NCBI RefSeq assembly: GCF_014654785.1
Contig: NZ_BNBD01000014.1
Span: 100,501 to 164,500, forward strand
Source of the DNA: Streptomyces mashuensis
Lineage (GTDB): Bacteria > Actinomycetota > Actinomycetes > Streptomycetales > Streptomycetaceae
Direction of reading: 5' to 3'
Length of the DNA stretch: 64,000 nucleotides
The notes under the pieces were generated by a model. It was given only the letters and a program-made list of their open reading frames with translations, had not been told where the DNA came from and did no database searches. Below are positions 51,593-60,048 of the stretch, piece after piece. Positions within the stretch are counted from its first letter, which is position 1. Every line of letters starts with the position of its first letter. The translations under genes and the position numbers were made by a program.

Positions 51593-51823
51593 CCAGGGCA
51601 TCAGCAGCTGTCGGCTGCACCCTGACCCGTACCTGCTGCGCGCGGCCGCTACCGAGCAGATCACCGCCGGCGCCGGAGCACCCGCGGTACGGGCGTGCCC
51701 TTTGTCGCGGAGAGCGAGTTCGCCTGGTCGGGCCGGTCCACCGGCCGTGCCTCGTGACACCACCGGGGCCATGAATTCCGGAAACCCGCGATGGGCACCG
51801 CCGGCGGTCGGCAGGATGAGCGT

Positions 51824-52930
51824 ATGGGTCATGGGGAAACGAGTCCGGACCGGATGCAGCCGATCGTGATCAGGTATCCGGAGGGTCCGGTCGAGGCGGT
51901 CGTGGAGGCCGACGCACTGGACGCCGCGCTGGATCTGAACAGGGTGATGGTGCGGGGGCCGCTGTTCGGGGTGGCCGCACAGGGCGCCGGCGAGGCGCCG
52001 CGGTGGCGGGTCGTGGTGGCGGTGGAGGCCGGCTGTCCGCAGCAGGCCCGGGACAGCCTCAACTCGTTGTTCTGGTTCCGGGCGAAGGACGAGGCGCAGA
52101 ACGCGGTGGAGCGGCGTGCCTTGCTGGCTGCGGTGGCCCGGCTGGAGAGGGAACGCGTGGACGAGCTCACCGTGCTCGGGACCCGCTACCGGGTGGTGCG
52201 TGCCGAGGAGTACGCCGGGCTGGGGCGGGACGGCATCGAGCAGCCGCGGCCGACCGACCCCGAGCCCGCCGTCCCCGACTGGGAGCGTGGGTCGCGGGGA
52301 CCACGCATCGATGACGGTCTGGTCCTGGACCCCGAAGCGCCGGTCACGCCCGTCCTGGCCGCGGAACGGCTGGCGCTGCGCGACCTGGACTACGCCGGGG
52401 CCCGTTACCCCGAGGACGTGTGCAGTGACTCCCGGCAGGCACTTACGACCCATCCCGACGTGATGCTGCTGCCCCCGGTGTTCAGGGTCGTGGAAAAGGA
52501 CGGCGCCGGCGGCACACAGGGGTGGAAGGTCGGCAGCGGTGTGCACGTCAGTGCCCACGAGGCCCGCAGATCACTGGACTTCGCCCTGGCCTGGTTCGAG
52601 CCCCGCCGGCGGGGTCTGATCCCCTGGGACACCGACGACTGGACCGTCGACGCCCGCACGGTGGCCGCGGAAGGAAGCGACCCCGCGGCCGGAGAACTGG
52701 CCGAGTACGTCCAGGCCGCCGACCGGCTCCGGACGGAACGCGCCAACCAGCTCGAGGTCCGGGGCACCGTCTACCAGATCTGCCGCGCCCGCCGACTGCT
52801 GCGCTGGGGGCCCGACGGCCCGGAAGGCCCACGCCCCTCCGACACCAACAGCCACCCGCCCGCACCGATCCACCCCCACCTCGATGAGGACGGCAACGTT
52901 CACTTCGACCACGAGAACGACGGAACCTGA
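51824..52930 (+). CDS. DUF5954-like protein (368 aa)
   Basis: Two tandem related halves: PIVIRYPEGPVEAVVEADAL ... WRVVVAVEAGCPQQARDSLNSLFWF and PPVFRVVEKDG ... WKVGSGVHVSAHEARRSLDFALAWF, each ending in an ELxVxGTxYxxxRAxxL motif (DELTVLGTRYRVVRAEEY; NQLEVRGTVYQICRARRL). This repeat layout is what I recall of Streptomyces DUF5954 proteins, whose function is unknown. The start could also be ATG 51791 or 51854. The 230 bases upstream of it contain no recognisable gene. Confidence 0.65.
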   Translation: MGHGETSPDRMQPIVIRYPEGPVEAVVEADALDAALDLNRVMVRGPLFGVAAQGAGEAPRWRVVVAVEAGCPQQARDSLNSLFWFRAKDEAQNAVERRALLAAVARLERERVDELTVLGTRYRVVRAEEYAGLGRDGIEQPRPTDPEPAVPDWERGSRGPRIDDGLVLDPEAPVTPVLAAERLALRDLDYAGARYPEDVCSDSRQALTTHPDVMLLPPVFRVVEKDGAGGTQGWKVGSGVHVSAHEARRSLDFALAWFEPRRRGLIPWDTDDWTVDARTVAAEGSDPAAGELAEYVQAADRLRTERANQLEVRGTVYQICRARRLLRWGPDGPEGPRPSDTNSHPPAPIHPHLDEDGNVHFDHENDGT

Positions 52931-53008
52931 TATCAGCGATCAGCGGCACGGGTGAGGTGCAGCCGGGCGCGGCCGGCGCACGGCCGGCGGCCATGAGCCA
53001 GATCATGC

Positions 53009-53032
53009 TTGAGGTTGACCTTGGGTCAAGGT
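53009..53032 (+). promoter_or_regulatory. Nested palindromes, probable MerR-type operator
   Basis: TTGACC-TTG-GGTCAA (53015-53029) and ACCTTG-GGT-CAAGGT (53018-53032) are overlapping perfect palindromes, with TTGAGG just before (53009). MerR-family regulators bind such dyads between widely spaced -35 and -10 boxes. It is 63 bases upstream of the serine hydrolase, and a MerR gene follows that hydrolase. Confidence 0.6.
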
Positions 53033-53094
53033 GAAAGCTCGGTGCAACGGCACAACGCCGCCCCGCCCCAGCAGACTCAAGGAGTGACCCCTCC

Positions 53095-54360
53095 ATGTCC
53101 ATCACCCTGAGCGACCAGGACAAGAGCATCCTGCGGACCGCCGCGTACGGCGCGGTGTCGCACCCCGCGACGGCCGAGATGGCCCGCAAGCTCACCGCGG
53201 CCCCCGACGCCGCCGCGGACAGCGGGACCGTTCCGGTGGCCGATGCCGGGCACGATCGCCCGGAGTTGCAGCAGGCCCTCGAAGAGATCGTCGGTTCCGG
53301 GATCGCCGGGATAACGCTGCGCGTGCACGACGAGCGGGGCGAGTGGGTCGGCAGCGCCGGGGTGAGCGAGCTCGGGGGGACTGCCGAGCCGCCTGTCGAC
53401 GGGCACGTCCGGATCGGCAGCAACACCAAGACGTTCATCGCGACCCTGGTGCTGCAGTTGGTGGCCGAGGGCAGGATCGGTCTGGACGCGCCGGTGGCGG
53501 ACCACCTGCCCGGGTTCGGGCTGGACGAGCGGGTCACGGTGCGGATGCTGCTGCAGCACACCAGCGGTATCTTCAACTTCACCGGCGAGTACTACGAGGA
53601 CGGGACGTTCGCACCGGGGATCCCCGCCACCACAGCGGGCAAGGAGTGGGTGGACAACCGGTTCAGGACCTACCAGCCGGAGGACTTGGTGCGGCTGGCG
53701 CTGTCCAGGCCGGCACGGTTCGAGCCGGGAGCGGGCTGGAGCTACTCCAACACCAACTACGTGCTGGCCCGGCTGCTGATCGAGAAGGTCGCCTGCCGTC
53801 CGCTCGCCCAGGAGATGCAGCGGCTGATCCTGGGGCCGCTCGGGTTGACTGGCACCGTGGCACCGGCCGCCCGGACGGAGATCCCCCAGCCGCACGCCCA
53901 CGCCTACTACCGGTACGAGGACGGCGGGCAGGAGAAGACCGTCGACGTCACCCGTCACAACCCCTCCTGGATCTCCAGCGGCGGTGACATGATCTCGACC
54001 ACCCGCGACCTGCACACCTTCATCTCCGCGCTGACGAGCGGCAGGCTCGTGCCGGCCGAACTGCTGGCCGAGATGTGCACGCCGCACCCGACGCCCATTC
54101 CGGGCATGGGCTACGGCCTGGGGGTGTTCCTGCAGGACACGGGCCGCGGCGGCACCCTCGTCACCCACAACGGCGGCGCCGCCGGTCATGCGGCGATGAT
54201 GTTCAGCACGCCCGACGGCAGCAGGACCCTGACCGCCGCGCTGAACTATGTGGACGACGCCGCACTGTCGCTGGCCGTGCCCTTTCAGAAGGCCACGCAG
54301 CGGCTCGTCGACGAGGTGTTCTGCGGCGGGAGGACCGATCCGGCCCAGCCGACGGGCTGA
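53095..54360 (+). CDS. Serine hydrolase, beta-lactamase/DD-peptidase family (421 aa)
   Basis: Class C-like hydrolase with Ser109-x-x-Lys112 in GSNTKTFIAT, the YxN motif in WSYSNTNYVLAR (about 220-231) and the C-terminal VTHNGGAAGHAAMM in place of a K/HxG triad. The first ~35 residues (LSDQDKSILRTAAYGAVSHP) do not look like the family and recall a small Streptomyces protein family, suggesting an N-terminal fusion; Ala/Asp-rich linker follows. A MerR-type operator lies upstream and a MerR gene downstream on the same strand, so it is probably inducible. Confidence 0.88.
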   Translation: MSITLSDQDKSILRTAAYGAVSHPATAEMARKLTAAPDAAADSGTVPVADAGHDRPELQQALEEIVGSGIAGITLRVHDERGEWVGSAGVSELGGTAEPPVDGHVRIGSNTKTFIATLVLQLVAEGRIGLDAPVADHLPGFGLDERVTVRMLLQHTSGIFNFTGEYYEDGTFAPGIPATTAGKEWVDNRFRTYQPEDLVRLALSRPARFEPGAGWSYSNTNYVLARLLIEKVACRPLAQEMQRLILGPLGLTGTVAPAARTEIPQPHAHAYYRYEDGGQEKTVDVTRHNPSWISSGGDMISTTRDLHTFISALTSGRLVPAELLAEMCTPHPTPIPGMGYGLGVFLQDTGRGGTLVTHNGGAAGHAAMMFSTPDGSRTLTAALNYVDDAALSLAVPFQKATQRLVDEVFCGGRTDPAQPTG

Positions 54361-54467
54361 ATACGAACCAGGGCCGCGCCGGCTCACCGGGTCCGGCGCG
54401 GCGTACCCGTACTCCGCCGCGGTGCCCGCATTCGCGGCCGGGCTCGACCATGAGGCAGGCTGAGCAG

Positions 54468-55253
54468 ATGAGGAACGGAGTCACGATCGGGCAAGCGGCG
54501 GCATTCGCCGGCGTCACGGTCAAGACGGTGCGGCACTACCACAAGCTGGGCCTGGTCGAGGAGCCCGAACGCGACAGCTCCGGTTACCGGAGGTACGGAT
54601 CGGCCCAGTTGCTGCGGCTGGTGCAGGTCCGGACACTCGCCGGGGCGGGCGTGCCGCTGGCCGATATCGGGCCTCTGCTCGACGCCGACACCGCGTCGTT
54701 CACCACCGCGCTCGCCGACGTCGAGCGGCATCTCACCGAGCGGATCGAGGAGCTGACCGCTCGGCGTGAGACGCTGCACCGGCTCGCCGACGGCAACCGG
54801 GCGCTGCTGCCCGACCGCGCGGTGGCCCTGCTGGAGCGGATGCCCGGCCTCGGCTTCACCGCCGACGAGGTGGCCGCCGCCCGGGAGGGATGGGTGCTGG
54901 CCAGGGCCCTGTTCCCCGAAGGCTTCGACGACTACCTCACGCACGTCGAGCAGGCCGTCGAAGACCACAGGTTCGTCGCCTTGAGCAGGCGTGCCGCCGA
55001 CGCCGCGTCCTGGGAACCGGACGATCCCCGCATCGCCGAACTCGCCACCGCCATGGCCGACCACTACCTCGCCAACCCCGCACAGCTGAAGATCGTGACC
55101 GCCCTGCAAGCCCGTACCCACGCCGCGACCCGGTACAAGCTGATCACCCAGCACACGGCAGAGCAGGCACCGGCCTCGGCCCGGCTGGCCGCGCTCGTCG
55201 AGACGAAGCTGCGCGCCGCCGGCGTCCATGTCCCTGTGCGGGACGCCCGTTGA
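54468..55253 (+). CDS. MerR-family regulator (261 aa)
   Basis: N-terminal winged helix GVTIGQAAAFAGVTVKTVRHYHKLG (key TIGQAAAFAGV and VRHYHKLGL), a second wing YRRYGSAQLLRLVQVRTLAG, a coiled-coil (about 65-110: ALADVERHLTERIEELTARR) and a TipAS-like or other effector domain of 150 residues. ATG 54468 with AGG upstream is chosen; ATG 54450 adds six residues. It probably controls the preceding serine hydrolase through the dyad at 53015-53032. Confidence 0.9.
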   Translation: MRNGVTIGQAAAFAGVTVKTVRHYHKLGLVEEPERDSSGYRRYGSAQLLRLVQVRTLAGAGVPLADIGPLLDADTASFTTALADVERHLTERIEELTARRETLHRLADGNRALLPDRAVALLERMPGLGFTADEVAAAREGWVLARALFPEGFDDYLTHVEQAVEDHRFVALSRRAADAASWEPDDPRIAELATAMADHYLANPAQLKIVTALQARTHAATRYKLITQHTAEQAPASARLAALVETKLRAAGVHVPVRDAR

Positions 55254-55294
55254 CCACGCTGCAGCCCGCCGCCGACAGGGACGCGCTTCTCTCG

Positions 55295-55464
55295 ATCACG
55301 ACCGGAAGCGGGCCGTGATCTGGTGTGCGTACTGGTCGTCCGGGGCGAGGTCTTGGACGGCTCGGGTGGGCGCTGACCAACCCAATGGCCGCATCCCAGT
55401 CCTGACGCTCTTCCGCTGCCTGGGCCTGCTCGAACCACTCGACAGGATGAGTATCGTGCAGCAC
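55295..55464 (-). pseudogene. Internally deleted gene remnant (HPVEWFEQAQ family)
   Basis: Leftward, the start region encodes HDTHPVEWFEQAQAAEERQD, then WDAAIGLVSAHP, resembling the N terminus of a TPR-like Streptomyces protein. A frame change follows, and AVQDLAPDDQYAHQITARFRS ends at a stop at 55295, looking like a native C terminus. Only 170 bases, not a multiple of three, remain between the ends, so the middle has been lost. Confidence 0.45.
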
Positions 55465-55487
55465 TGCCTCCCCGGCTCCCTGTCCCC

Positions 55488-56144
55488 TCAGCCGTCCTGC
55501 GCCGCCAGTGCCGCGACCGCGGGGATGACGGCGAAGGCTTCGTGCATGTGCCGGACGAGGGCCGCGCGGTCCTGCTGTGCGGCCTCCGAGGAGGTCCATG
55601 CCTCCAGGGCGCGGTGCCAGGCGGCGAGCATGAGGTCGAGCAGGAGGCGCAGTTCGGTGTCGCCCGGGGACTGCCCGGCCAGCCGGCCTGCCACGATCCG
55701 GACGACGTTCGCGGAGACCTCCGAGCAGTGGCGCAGGCTGTGTGCGGTCAGGGCGGGGGTGCGGTCGGCGAGGCTGCGGCTGGCCAGGAAGCGTTGTTCC
55801 CATCCGTCCGTCATCTGTTCCAGTGCCGCGAACAGCGCGTCTTTGTAGGCGCCGAGCAGGCGCTCTCCGCTCAGGGGCCGGCTCTCGATGTCCGTGACGT
55901 ACGCGGCCCACAGCTCCTTCTCCGGGGCCAGGGCCACGTCCTCCTTCGAGGTGAACGTGCGGAAGAAGGTGCGCTTGGAGACCTCCACCGCGTCGACGAT
56001 CTCGTCCAGCGTGACCGTCGTGAAGTCCTGCGCGGTGAAGAGCTCCAGAGCCGTGTCGACGAGGGCCTGACGGGTCCGCAGCTTCTTGCGCTCACGCAGC
56101 GGCAGTTCTTTCGCATCCTTCTGCACGAGGCCAAGCCTACCCAT
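55488..56144 (-). CDS. TetR-family repressor (218 aa)
   Basis: Helix-turn-helix region KKLRTRQALVDTALELFTAQ, then TVTLDEIVDAVEVSKRTFFR (about 46-65) and SKEDVAL; helical ligand domain after residue 80. It diverges from the quinone oxidoreductase at 56195 with a perfect dyad between them, so that gene is its likely target. ATG 56144 is preferred; a longer frame upstream would cover the operator. Confidence 0.92.
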   Translation of the reverse strand: MGRLGLVQKDAKELPLRERKKLRTRQALVDTALELFTAQDFTTVTLDEIVDAVEVSKRTFFRTFTSKEDVALAPEKELWAAYVTDIESRPLSGERLLGAYKDALFAALEQMTDGWEQRFLASRSLADRTPALTAHSLRHCSEVSANVVRIVAGRLAGQSPGDTELRLLLDLMLAAWHRALEAWTSSEAAQQDRAALVRHMHEAFAVIPAVAALAAQDG

Positions 56145-56156
56145 TGCGATTGCCTC

Positions 56157-56186
56157 TTGTGAGCTTATGCCACTCAGTGGCACTAT
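56157..56186 (+). promoter_or_regulatory. Promoter with TetR operator, leaderless downstream gene
   Basis: -35 TTGTGA (56157-56162) and -10 CACTAT (56181-56186) are 18 bases apart. The perfect palindrome TGCCACT-C-AGTGGCA (56168-56182) fills the spacer and touches the -10. The expected transcription start, about 56193, is within two bases of the GTG at 56195. Confidence 0.72.
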
Positions 56187-56194
56187 CGCTCGTC

Positions 56195-57136
56195 GTGAAG
56201 GCACTGACGATTGATCACACCGCCCCCGGCCACCTCGCGATCACCGAGGTCGCCGACCCGGAACCCACCCCCCACCAGGCCCTGATCCAGGTCCACTCGT
56301 TCTCCCTCAACGCCGGCGAGGTCCACCACGTGGTCCCCGAGGGCGAAGCCGGCACGGTGCCCGGCTGGGACGCCGCGGGCGTCGTCGTCCGCGCAGCCGC
56401 CGACGGCTCCGGTCCCGCGGCCGGTACCCCCGTCGTCACCCTGGGAGCGGACGGCGCCTGGGCCGAACTGCGTGCCGTCGACACCGACCTGATCGGCACC
56501 GTGCCCGAGGGAGCCGACCTCGGCCCGGTCAGCGCCCTGCCGGTCGCGGCGGGCACGGCCCTGCGCGCCCTGCACCGCATCGGCCCCATCCTGGGACGCC
56601 GCGTCCTGGTGACCGGCGCGGGCGGCGGCGTGGGCCGCTTCGCCCTGCAGCTCGCGGCCCGAGGCGGCGCACACGTCACCGCGGTGACCAGCGACCCGGC
56701 GAAGGCGGACGCCCTGCGCGCACTCGGCGCCCACGAGATCGTCACCGACCTGGCCGCGCTCGAGCACCTCGAACCGGTCCACGGCGTGGTCGAACTGGTC
56801 GGCGGCGCCCACATGGTCGCCGCACACGGCGCCCTTGCCGCCAACGGCGTGCTGGTGGCCGCGGGCCACATATCCGGCGAGGGCGAGCAGTTCCCCTACG
56901 GAGCGCTCTTCGGCAACGCCCATCGCCACAACCGCCGGATCGCCACGTACTACCTGCTGGACGACGCCGTGGGACTGGGCGCCGACCTCACCTGGCTCGC
57001 CGCACTCACCGCCCGCGGCGAACTGGACCCGCAAGTCGCCCTGCGCACCGACTGGACGCAGGCGGCGAGCGCAGCCGCCGAACTGGTGAGCCGCCGCGTG
57101 CCGGGCAAGGCCGTTCTCGACGTCCGCGGCCACTGA
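56195..57136 (+). CDS. Zinc-type/quinone oxidoreductase, MDR superfamily (313 aa)
   Basis: Medium-chain dehydrogenase with an N-terminal GroES-like domain (about 1-110, GWDAAGVVV) and a Rossmann domain with VLVTGAGGGVGRFALQLAAR (about 138-157). No zinc-ligand cysteines are seen, which points to the NADPH:quinone oxidoreductase branch. GTG 56195 lies at the predicted transcription start with no ribosome site, so translation is probably leaderless. Regulated by the divergent TetR, it may detoxify quinones or enones. Confidence 0.9.
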   Translation: MKALTIDHTAPGHLAITEVADPEPTPHQALIQVHSFSLNAGEVHHVVPEGEAGTVPGWDAAGVVVRAAADGSGPAAGTPVVTLGADGAWAELRAVDTDLIGTVPEGADLGPVSALPVAAGTALRALHRIGPILGRRVLVTGAGGGVGRFALQLAARGGAHVTAVTSDPAKADALRALGAHEIVTDLAALEHLEPVHGVVELVGGAHMVAAHGALAANGVLVAAGHISGEGEQFPYGALFGNAHRHNRRIATYYLLDDAVGLGADLTWLAALTARGELDPQVALRTDWTQAASAAAELVSRRVPGKAVLDVRGH

Positions 57137-57164
57137 GCGGACCGTACGACGGCCGCCGCCGGGG

Positions 57165-58049
57165 TCAGCCCGGGAGTTCGTGGTCCAGCCGGATCAGCTC
57201 CGCCTCGCTCAGCGCCAGGTCCGCCGCCCGGGCCGAGTCCGTGATGGAGCCCGGGCGGCCGGCTCCCGGGACCGGGATCACGGCCGGGGAGCGCGTGAGC
57301 AGCCAGGCCAGGGCGATCTGCTGCGGGCTGACGCCGCGCTCGATTGCGATGCGGTGGAACGCGGTGCCCGTCGAGGTCGGGCCGGAGGGGCCGTCGAGGG
57401 AGCTGCGGGAGATGCCGCCGAGGGGGCTCCAGGGCAGGAACGCCAGACCCAGCTCGGTGCTCAGCTGCAGCTCGGGCTCGCTGTCGCGGACGGCGGGCGA
57501 GTACTGGTTCTGCACGGAGACGAGTCCGTTGCCGAGGATGGCGTGTGCCTGGCGGATCTGGTCGGTGGTGACGTTGGAGATGCCGGCGGCGCGTATGGTG
57601 CCGGCGTCGAGGAGGTCGCGCAGGGCGCCGACGGACTCCGCCCACGGCACGGCCGGGTCCGGCTTGTGCAGCTGGTACAGGCCGATGGCGTCCACGCCGA
57701 GTCGCTCGGCGGAGGCCTCGGCGGCGCGCTTGAGGTGTTCCGGGTCGCCGGTGACGGTCCAGCTGCCGTCGCCGGGCCGGCCGCGGCCGCCCTTGGTGGC
57801 GACCAGGACGCCGGAGGTGTCGCCACCGTAGGCGGCCAGGGCACGGGCGATCAGCAGCTCGTTGTGACCCACCTCGCCGGCGTGCCAGTGGTAGCTGTCG
57901 GCGGTGTCGATGAGCGTGACGCCGGCGTCGAGGGCGGCATGGACAGTGGCGACGGCCTGCCGCTCGTCCGGGCGGTGCTCGATGGACAGCGGCATGGCGC
58001 CCAGGCCGATGGCGCTGACGGCGATGTCCCCGATGGTGCGGTACTGCAT
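57165..58049 (-). CDS. Aldo/keto reductase (294 aa)
   Basis: TIM-barrel oxidoreductase with the tetrad segments LIDTADSYHWHAGEVG (Asp, Tyr), VLVATKGG (Lys) and LYQLHKPD (His), and the NADPH site SPAVIPVPGAGRPGSI near the C terminus. Its start follows the epimerase stop by 15 bases, so the two leftward genes form an operon. Convergent with the quinone oxidoreductase. Confidence 0.93.
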   Translation of the reverse strand: MQYRTIGDIAVSAIGLGAMPLSIEHRPDERQAVATVHAALDAGVTLIDTADSYHWHAGEVGHNELLIARALAAYGGDTSGVLVATKGGRGRPGDGSWTVTGDPEHLKRAAEASAERLGVDAIGLYQLHKPDPAVPWAESVGALRDLLDAGTIRAAGISNVTTDQIRQAHAILGNGLVSVQNQYSPAVRDSEPELQLSTELGLAFLPWSPLGGISRSSLDGPSGPTSTGTAFHRIAIERGVSPQQIALAWLLTRSPAVIPVPGAGRPGSITDSARAADLALSEAELIRLDHELPG

Positions 58050-58064
58050 GACGGCTCGTGCTCC

Positions 58065-59045
58065 TCAGACGGTGGCGGCGGGGAAGGCTGTGAGGGCTTC
58101 GGCGATGGCGCCGGGCAGCCAGTCGACGGCGCGGGAGAAGGAGAAGCCCAGCTCCTTGGCGCGGGTGTTGCTCATGGCGTAGTGGCGGTCGAACGAGAAC
58201 GGCGAGGCGGCCGTCCCGCCCACGGCGACCACCTGGTAGACGGGCTCGCGGCCGGTCTGTGCGCCGACGATCGCGGCCAGGTCGCGTACGTCGAGCAGGC
58301 CGTCGGAGCAGGCGTTGAGCGGGCCCGTGAAGTCGGTGGCGGTGGCCGCCCACAGCAGCAGGTCCGCCAGCTCCTCGTAGTGGATGAACACCGTGGGCAG
58401 CGGTTTGGCGTGCACCGTGATGTCTTCGCCCCGGGAGATGCGCTCGGCGTAGTGTGCCAGCCGGCCGGTGAAGTCCTGCGCACCGCCGCCGAGTACGTGG
58501 GCGCTGCGCACGGAGGCGAACGCGAAGCCGCCGGCACCGGCGCCGACGTGGATGCCGGCATGGGTGCCGGCGTGGGTGAAGACGGCTTCGGCCTGGCGCT
58601 TGCCCTCGGCGTAGTGCGCTTCCAGGTAGGCCTCGTCGTGCCAGGGCAGGTCCATGGCCACGAGCCAGTCGGCCGGGTCCACGTTCTCCTCCGCCACCGG
58701 GGTGCCCACCGGCACAGCCGGCAGCGCTGCGGTCGCCGGGTCGTAGACCTCGATGGTGGAGGTCATGACGTAGCGACGGGTACGGCCGGCGAAGGCACGT
58801 ACGGCGATGGCGGCCTGCACGGGGGTGTAGCAGACCTGGTCGATCACCACGTCGAAGGTGCGGGAGCCGAGCGCGGCGACGAGGGATGCCTCGTCGTTGC
58901 GGTCGGCGACGAGGTGCTCGACACCAACGGGCGGTCGGGCCGAGCCGCGGTTGATCACCGTGACCTGGTGGCCGGTGGCCTGAAGGCGCTCGACGAGGAG
59001 CTTTCCGAAGTACCGGCTTCCGCCGATGACGCAGATTCTTTGCAT
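58065..59045 (-). CDS. NAD-dependent epimerase/dehydratase-like protein (326 aa)
   Basis: Extended SDR: ICVIGGSRYFGKLLVERL (about 4-21) binds the cofactor, VTVINRGSARPP follows the second strand, and VIDQVCYTP and RYVMTSTIEVYDP lie on the substrate side. The layout is that of the isoflavone-reductase-like/SDR proteins related to CSP41. Its substrate is unknown. ATG 59045 with GGTGGGGG upstream is chosen; an in-frame ATG at 59072 is possible. Confidence 0.88.
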   Translation of the reverse strand: MQRICVIGGSRYFGKLLVERLQATGHQVTVINRGSARPPVGVEHLVADRNDEASLVAALGSRTFDVVIDQVCYTPVQAAIAVRAFAGRTRRYVMTSTIEVYDPATAALPAVPVGTPVAEENVDPADWLVAMDLPWHDEAYLEAHYAEGKRQAEAVFTHAGTHAGIHVGAGAGGFAFASVRSAHVLGGGAQDFTGRLAHYAERISRGEDITVHAKPLPTVFIHYEELADLLLWAATATDFTGPLNACSDGLLDVRDLAAIVGAQTGREPVYQVVAVGGTAASPFSFDRHYAMSNTRAKELGFSFSRAVDWLPGAIAEALTAFPAATV

Positions 59046-59115
59046 GCCCCCACCCTGGAGCTTTACGGTCATCAGCAGAAGTGGCGGCTTACTGGAAACG
59101 CTTTAAGGAATACTG

Positions 59116-60048
59116 TTGATCGACGTTCAGCGGCTCCGCATCCTGCGGGCGGTGGCGGACCACGGCAGCTTCAGCAAGGCCGCCGCCGCTCTCCGCCTCA
59201 CCCCCTCCGCCGTCTCCCAGCACGTGGCAGTACTGGAACGCAGCCTCGGGGCCCAGGTCGTGGCGCGCAGCACCCGCGGGGTCACCCTCACGGCAGCCGG
59301 CCAGATCATGGTCGGCGCCGCCGAGTCCGTCGCAGCCGAGCTCGAACAGGCGAAGCAGCAGGTCGAGCGGCTCAGCACGGGCCGCGTCCAGCTCACCGTC
59401 GCCACCTTCACCAGCGGCGGCAGGCACCTGCTGCCCGGAGCCCTCCCCCGGTTCATGGCAGACCACCCCCACACACTGATCCACGTCAGGGAGGGCGAGC
59501 CCGAAACCACCGTGCCCCTCGTCCGCCAAGGCGCCGTCGACCTCGCTCTCGCCTACCACTTCGACGGCCCACTGCCCGTCGGACCGGGTCCGAGCGCCGG
59601 CAGCCTCCAGTGGACCGCCCTGATGGAGGACCCGCTGCACGTCGTCATGCCGGAGGACCACCGGCTCGCCGGCCGCGAGTCGCTCCACATCACCGAGCTC
59701 GCATCCGAGCCCTGGGTACTCGGCTGCCTGAAGACCGAGGCATACCTGCGCCGCTACGCCGAGCGCGCAGGCTTCACCCCGGAAGTGCGCGGCACCACGA
59801 CCGACTACTTCTTCGCCCGCTCGCTCGTCGCCGCGGGCCTGGGAATCTCCCTCGTCCCGTCCATCGCGCTCGTCCCGGCGGTGCCGGGCCTGCACGCCGT
59901 CCCACTCGAACCACCGGCCCCCGCCCGGCACATCGGCATAGCCACGATCGCCCGCCGCCCGGCGCACCCGCACGTCACGGCGTTCATCCAGGCCCTGCGC
60001 GATCAGGCGGAGCAGATGAAACACGGCTGGCACGGCCGGCACGGCTAG
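59116..60048 (+). CDS. LysR-family regulator with TTG start (310 aa)
   Basis: The N-terminal winged helix (VQRLRILRAVADHGSFSKAA, LRLTPSAVSQHVAVLERSLG) and effector domain (VQLTVATFTSGGRHLLPGAL, GAVDLALAYHFDGP) are complete only if translation starts at TTG 59116, where AAGGA stands seven bases upstream; no ATG or GTG fits. It diverges from the epimerase/aldo-keto reductase operon, its likely target. Its stop codon overlaps the SUKH gene's stop on the other strand (shared CTAG). Confidence 0.9.
   Translation: MIDVQRLRILRAVADHGSFSKAAAALRLTPSAVSQHVAVLERSLGAQVVARSTRGVTLTAAGQIMVGAAESVAAELEQAKQQVERLSTGRVQLTVATFTSGGRHLLPGALPRFMADHPHTLIHVREGEPETTVPLVRQGAVDLALAYHFDGPLPVGPGPSAGSLQWTALMEDPLHVVMPEDHRLAGRESLHITELASEPWVLGCLKTEAYLRRYAERAGFTPEVRGTTTDYFFARSLVAAGLGISLVPSIALVPAVPGLHAVPLEPPAPARHIGIATIARRPAHPHVTAFIQALRDQAEQMKHGWHGRHG

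Noticed and set aside
51593..51823. Possible coding remnant between the sensor kinase and the DUF5954-like gene
   Set aside because: Neither strand gives a family I can name; composition alone is not enough.
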